From NCBI GenBank assembly GCA_037013685.1, contig CM072896.1, positions 10,791,444-10,855,443 of the forward strand: a stretch of DNA of 64,000 nt. Direction: 5' to 3'. Below, piece by piece: positions 61,314 to 64,000 of this stretch. The DNA comes from Acridotheres tristis. Its lineage: Eukaryota > Chordata > Aves > Passeriformes > Sturnidae. The position numbers were made by a program, and so were the translations under genes. Each line of letters begins with the position of its first letter. Position 1 is the first letter of the stretch. Under the pieces are notes generated by a model. That model ran no database searches. It worked only from the letters and a program-made list of their open reading frames with translations, and had not been told where the DNA came from.

Positions 61314-63523
61314 CTATAGGGAGAAGGGAAGAAGTAGTTAAAAAAATGTGTTAAGTGCTTATTGCCAGCATTTCAGAAAACAACGTTTGGTATTTCACAC
61401 TTATGCATAAATCTTCCTGTCACTCATGCATAAACGCATTTTCACTTTATGGGTAAATTTAGAAGACAGAACAAGGTGCCAAAAAAAGAAGAAGAAAACA
61501 AAGTTTATAAACTCTGAGAGGAATGGTAGACAGACAGGGACACAGAACACTATCAAAAGCTCTGAAAGTTCTGTCTTTTAAAACTAAACATCATCTTGGC
61601 TGAAATGTTAGTGTTTTTAACAGAACCACAGTTACCACCACGATATGACAACAGTCAAAACCATTACACCAAACAAACCCTTTCACGTGTTCTCAGATCT
61701 GAAAAAGTACCTTTGTCCTTCCTACCAAATCTTTGTATTAGTTAGATAAAATTCCTTCATAGCTGCTTCTTTTTAAGAGGAAGTTCAGAATGAGGCTTCC
61801 ATCTGTCTATTTTATTAATTTGAGACCAATTTAATGGAGAAAACTATGTCTTATCAGTGCTGATATTTAATAATCTGAGATTTCAAAGTAATTACTCTTA
61901 CAAACAAAATAACTATAACAAAAAGCAATCATTCAAATGTCCTAGATAGGTTCATTATGCTCGTGTACTCCAATACCAGCCATGTGTGGAGCTGTTGCTC
62001 TACCAAATGTAGTGCAGAGAAGACATCTAGTGTTTATTGCTATAGACAGGGTTGGGTAATAAAACCCTTTAATTATAGGACATGTGGACTAAGGCTGAGG
62101 GCTCTTTCTTTGTGCTCTCCTCGATGGTGTTGACACAAGCAAAGAGAAGTAATAGGAATCTATAGAAGACTAATGAAAACAATGCCCAGAGAGCAGGAAG
62201 GAACAAGGAATACCAGACAACAGCTAAAAAAGGAATCAATTAATTTATGGGATAAAAACAACAAAAAAGCAAAGGTGATTACAGATGCAAAAGATGTGTA
62301 GATGTAAGGATGGCAAAGCAGTTTGCAACCCTACTGACAACCCCACTGAGCGTGTCTCATGTTTTAACATTTAATTCACAAGCTGAATGGCTACAAGCTG
62401 ATTTTAGTTAAGTAATACAGACACTATATAAAACTGCAATTTTATATCCATGAATAAAAAATAACATCATCATACAATTTAAAGTTTATACTGCAATGTA
62501 AATGGAATCAGAATTCTAATGCTCCCTAGCCTGTATTTCCACACTTCATATATTTTAAGAGTTTTTTTAAGAATTTGCACTTTTAATGTGACTTTTCAAA
62601 TTCTGGATGTAATCTTCTATGTTAAAAAGCTTCCTAAGTAATCAAAGTTCTTGTACTTTTCATTAAACCACTAACCCTGGCTGTTTCTTCACCTCTGCCT
62701 GCTCTCTCCCAATATGCGATGGAAAAGAGAAACTTCACCTCCTCCCACTTCTGTACTCTGGCTTTTTTCCCATGGAGAGTCTGATTTCTGTCTACATGCC
62801 TGCCAATCTATTCTTCCTTTGCAGAGGCACAGGAGGGATGGAACGCTGGCCTTTGCTCCTGACTGCAGTGTCATGCTGACCCCTGGCTGCCTGAAGGAGG
62901 AATTTTGTTGCAGAGCTTTCTGAGCCTCAGAGGGCTGGAGCTTCTGGCAACTGGTGTGCTCAAGAAAGGTCCCTACCGAAATGTGACACGTGGTCTTCCA
63001 GCAATGTTTAATTCAGCTAAATGTTGGGCAAGCATATTCTACGGATTACAGTTACCTTACTAAATTTGACGTAGTTCTTCAAAGATTAAAGCAAAATCGG
63101 TGTCTTAATAATTGAACTGTAAAACTAATCTCCCTCTTTCCCACACAAATAGAACCAGTTTTAACTAATGTCTTCAAAAACTTGACTGTGAAAGACCCAG
63201 CACAGAAAATGTCAATGTCAATGTGAAAGAATGATGACAAAGGATAGAATGACCTTTGTGGTAGGCATTGCTATATACACTCTAGTGCTACCTGAAAACA
63301 TGGATATGCCTTCTTTTTAACTTTTGTTTAATAATTAGAGAAGTTCATTACTCCCCTATTAACAATCACCAATAGCTGTGTGTAGAGTCTACTGCTGCTT
63401 AAGTTACATTAACATTTGACTTAGAAATCATTTACTTCTAAACAGAGGAATTTTTACAGTAAAATAAAATGCATAATAAATCAAACTCTCATATATCAAA
63501 TTTAAAAGTTACAGGGAGCTTAC
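61314..63523 (-). other. GK5: GK5 intron
   Basis: 2.2 kb, phase 2, donor ATTCG|gtaagc at 63522-63523. AT-rich, with a GC-richer stretch at 62680-62940 on which short chance frames lie. Confidence 0.85.
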
Positions 63524-63583
63524 CGAATAGTTCGAAGAGGAATGTGCACCTTCTTCACAATGATATCATAAAGCAGTTTGTTT
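63524..63583 (-). CDS. GK5: GK5 coding exon
   Basis: A 60-nt exon: one base completing Arg, then NKLLYDIIVKKVHIPLRTI and two bases of the next Arg. The acceptor is tttaaag and the donor CG|gtaagc. It corresponds to the segment before the DGG loop (human ...NKQLYEMMKKEIHIPVRKIR as I recall). The helix and the strand leading to ADGG are intact. Confidence 0.95.
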
Positions 63584-64000
63584 CTTTAAAAAAATATTTT
63601 GTTGAATTAAGCATTTTATATTCCATAAAGTGTTTTCAGTATCTACATAGTCAGAAAATAAACGCAAAGCAAGAAAAGCCTCAGTTTTCTTAGAACTGCT
63701 GCAGTAGCTGAAAAGTTTCTAGAATGCATAAATGAAAAACCCAGACCCACTGAAACTGGTGTTTGGTCTTTGTCACTGTTACAAAGGCACAAGGATGGCT
63801 AAATCATGGCCCACTCTATAGCAGGTCACTGTAGAAGGTTCATTTTTCCACTATCCTACTGATAGATTTCTAGAGATGCAATTGTTGATGTAACAAGTGG
63901 CTTAGAGTGAGGAAAGTAGGCTAACAGTGTTAATTGGAGTTCATCCAGCTATTCTGTATGGGGAATATCTGAAGCTTTTAAATGTGACTTTTTCTTAAAC
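63584..64000 (-). other. GK5: GK5 intron, continues beyond the window
   Basis: No further GK5 exon could be recognised before the window ends; the upstream kinase domain must lie to the right of 64000. Confidence 0.75.

Overview
The window looks like nuclear DNA from a bird. Coding sequence is split into short GT-AG exons separated by AT-rich introns. The interspersed repeats I can recognise are CR1-type LINE fragments, the characteristic reptile/bird retrotransposon, and the introns are compact for a gene that is several-fold longer in mammals. The species cannot be fixed from the sequence; a bird is an inference from CR1 and compactness. There are no bacterial-type genes, operons or CRISPR arrays, and almost all long open frames are chance.

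Two protein-coding genes are present, both on the minus strand and in the tandem order GK5 > TFDP2 (read in the direction of transcription), the arrangement I know from human 3q23. (1) TFDP2 (DP-2, called DP-3 in mouse) is complete in coding terms. I placed twelve coding exons from 43107 down to 6631. Their lengths sum to 1326 nt, an uninterrupted frame of 441 codons plus stop, and every junction has consensus splice sites with matching phases. Its CpG-island promoter lies at about 53.8-55.3 kb, with at least two candidate non-coding first exons. (2) GK5 (glycerol kinase 5) contributes only its last three coding exons (63583 down to 60515); the rest lies beyond 64000.

Layout: 1-6630 is the 3' UTR and downstream flank of TFDP2; 6631-43186 holds the TFDP2 coding exons and introns; 43187-54368 is the long intron after the promoter; 53.8-55.3 kb is the CpG island; 55.3-59.6 kb is intergenic; 59.6-64.0 kb is the 3' end of GK5.

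The genes are not obviously linked in function. TFDP2 is the dimerisation partner of E2F factors in cell-cycle transcription; GK5 is an FGGY-family sugar/glycerol kinase. The most interesting signals concern TFDP2 control: a full-consensus p53 response element inside a 13-bp inverted repeat in the first intron; a 48-nt frame-preserving exon carrying half of a bipartite nuclear localisation signal; a tandem NAGNAG acceptor predicting a one-glutamine isoform difference; an intragenic CpG patch with a YY1/CTCF-like site and a splice donor; and a symmetric CCAAT/CRE promoter core. I found no previously undescribed multi-gene system.
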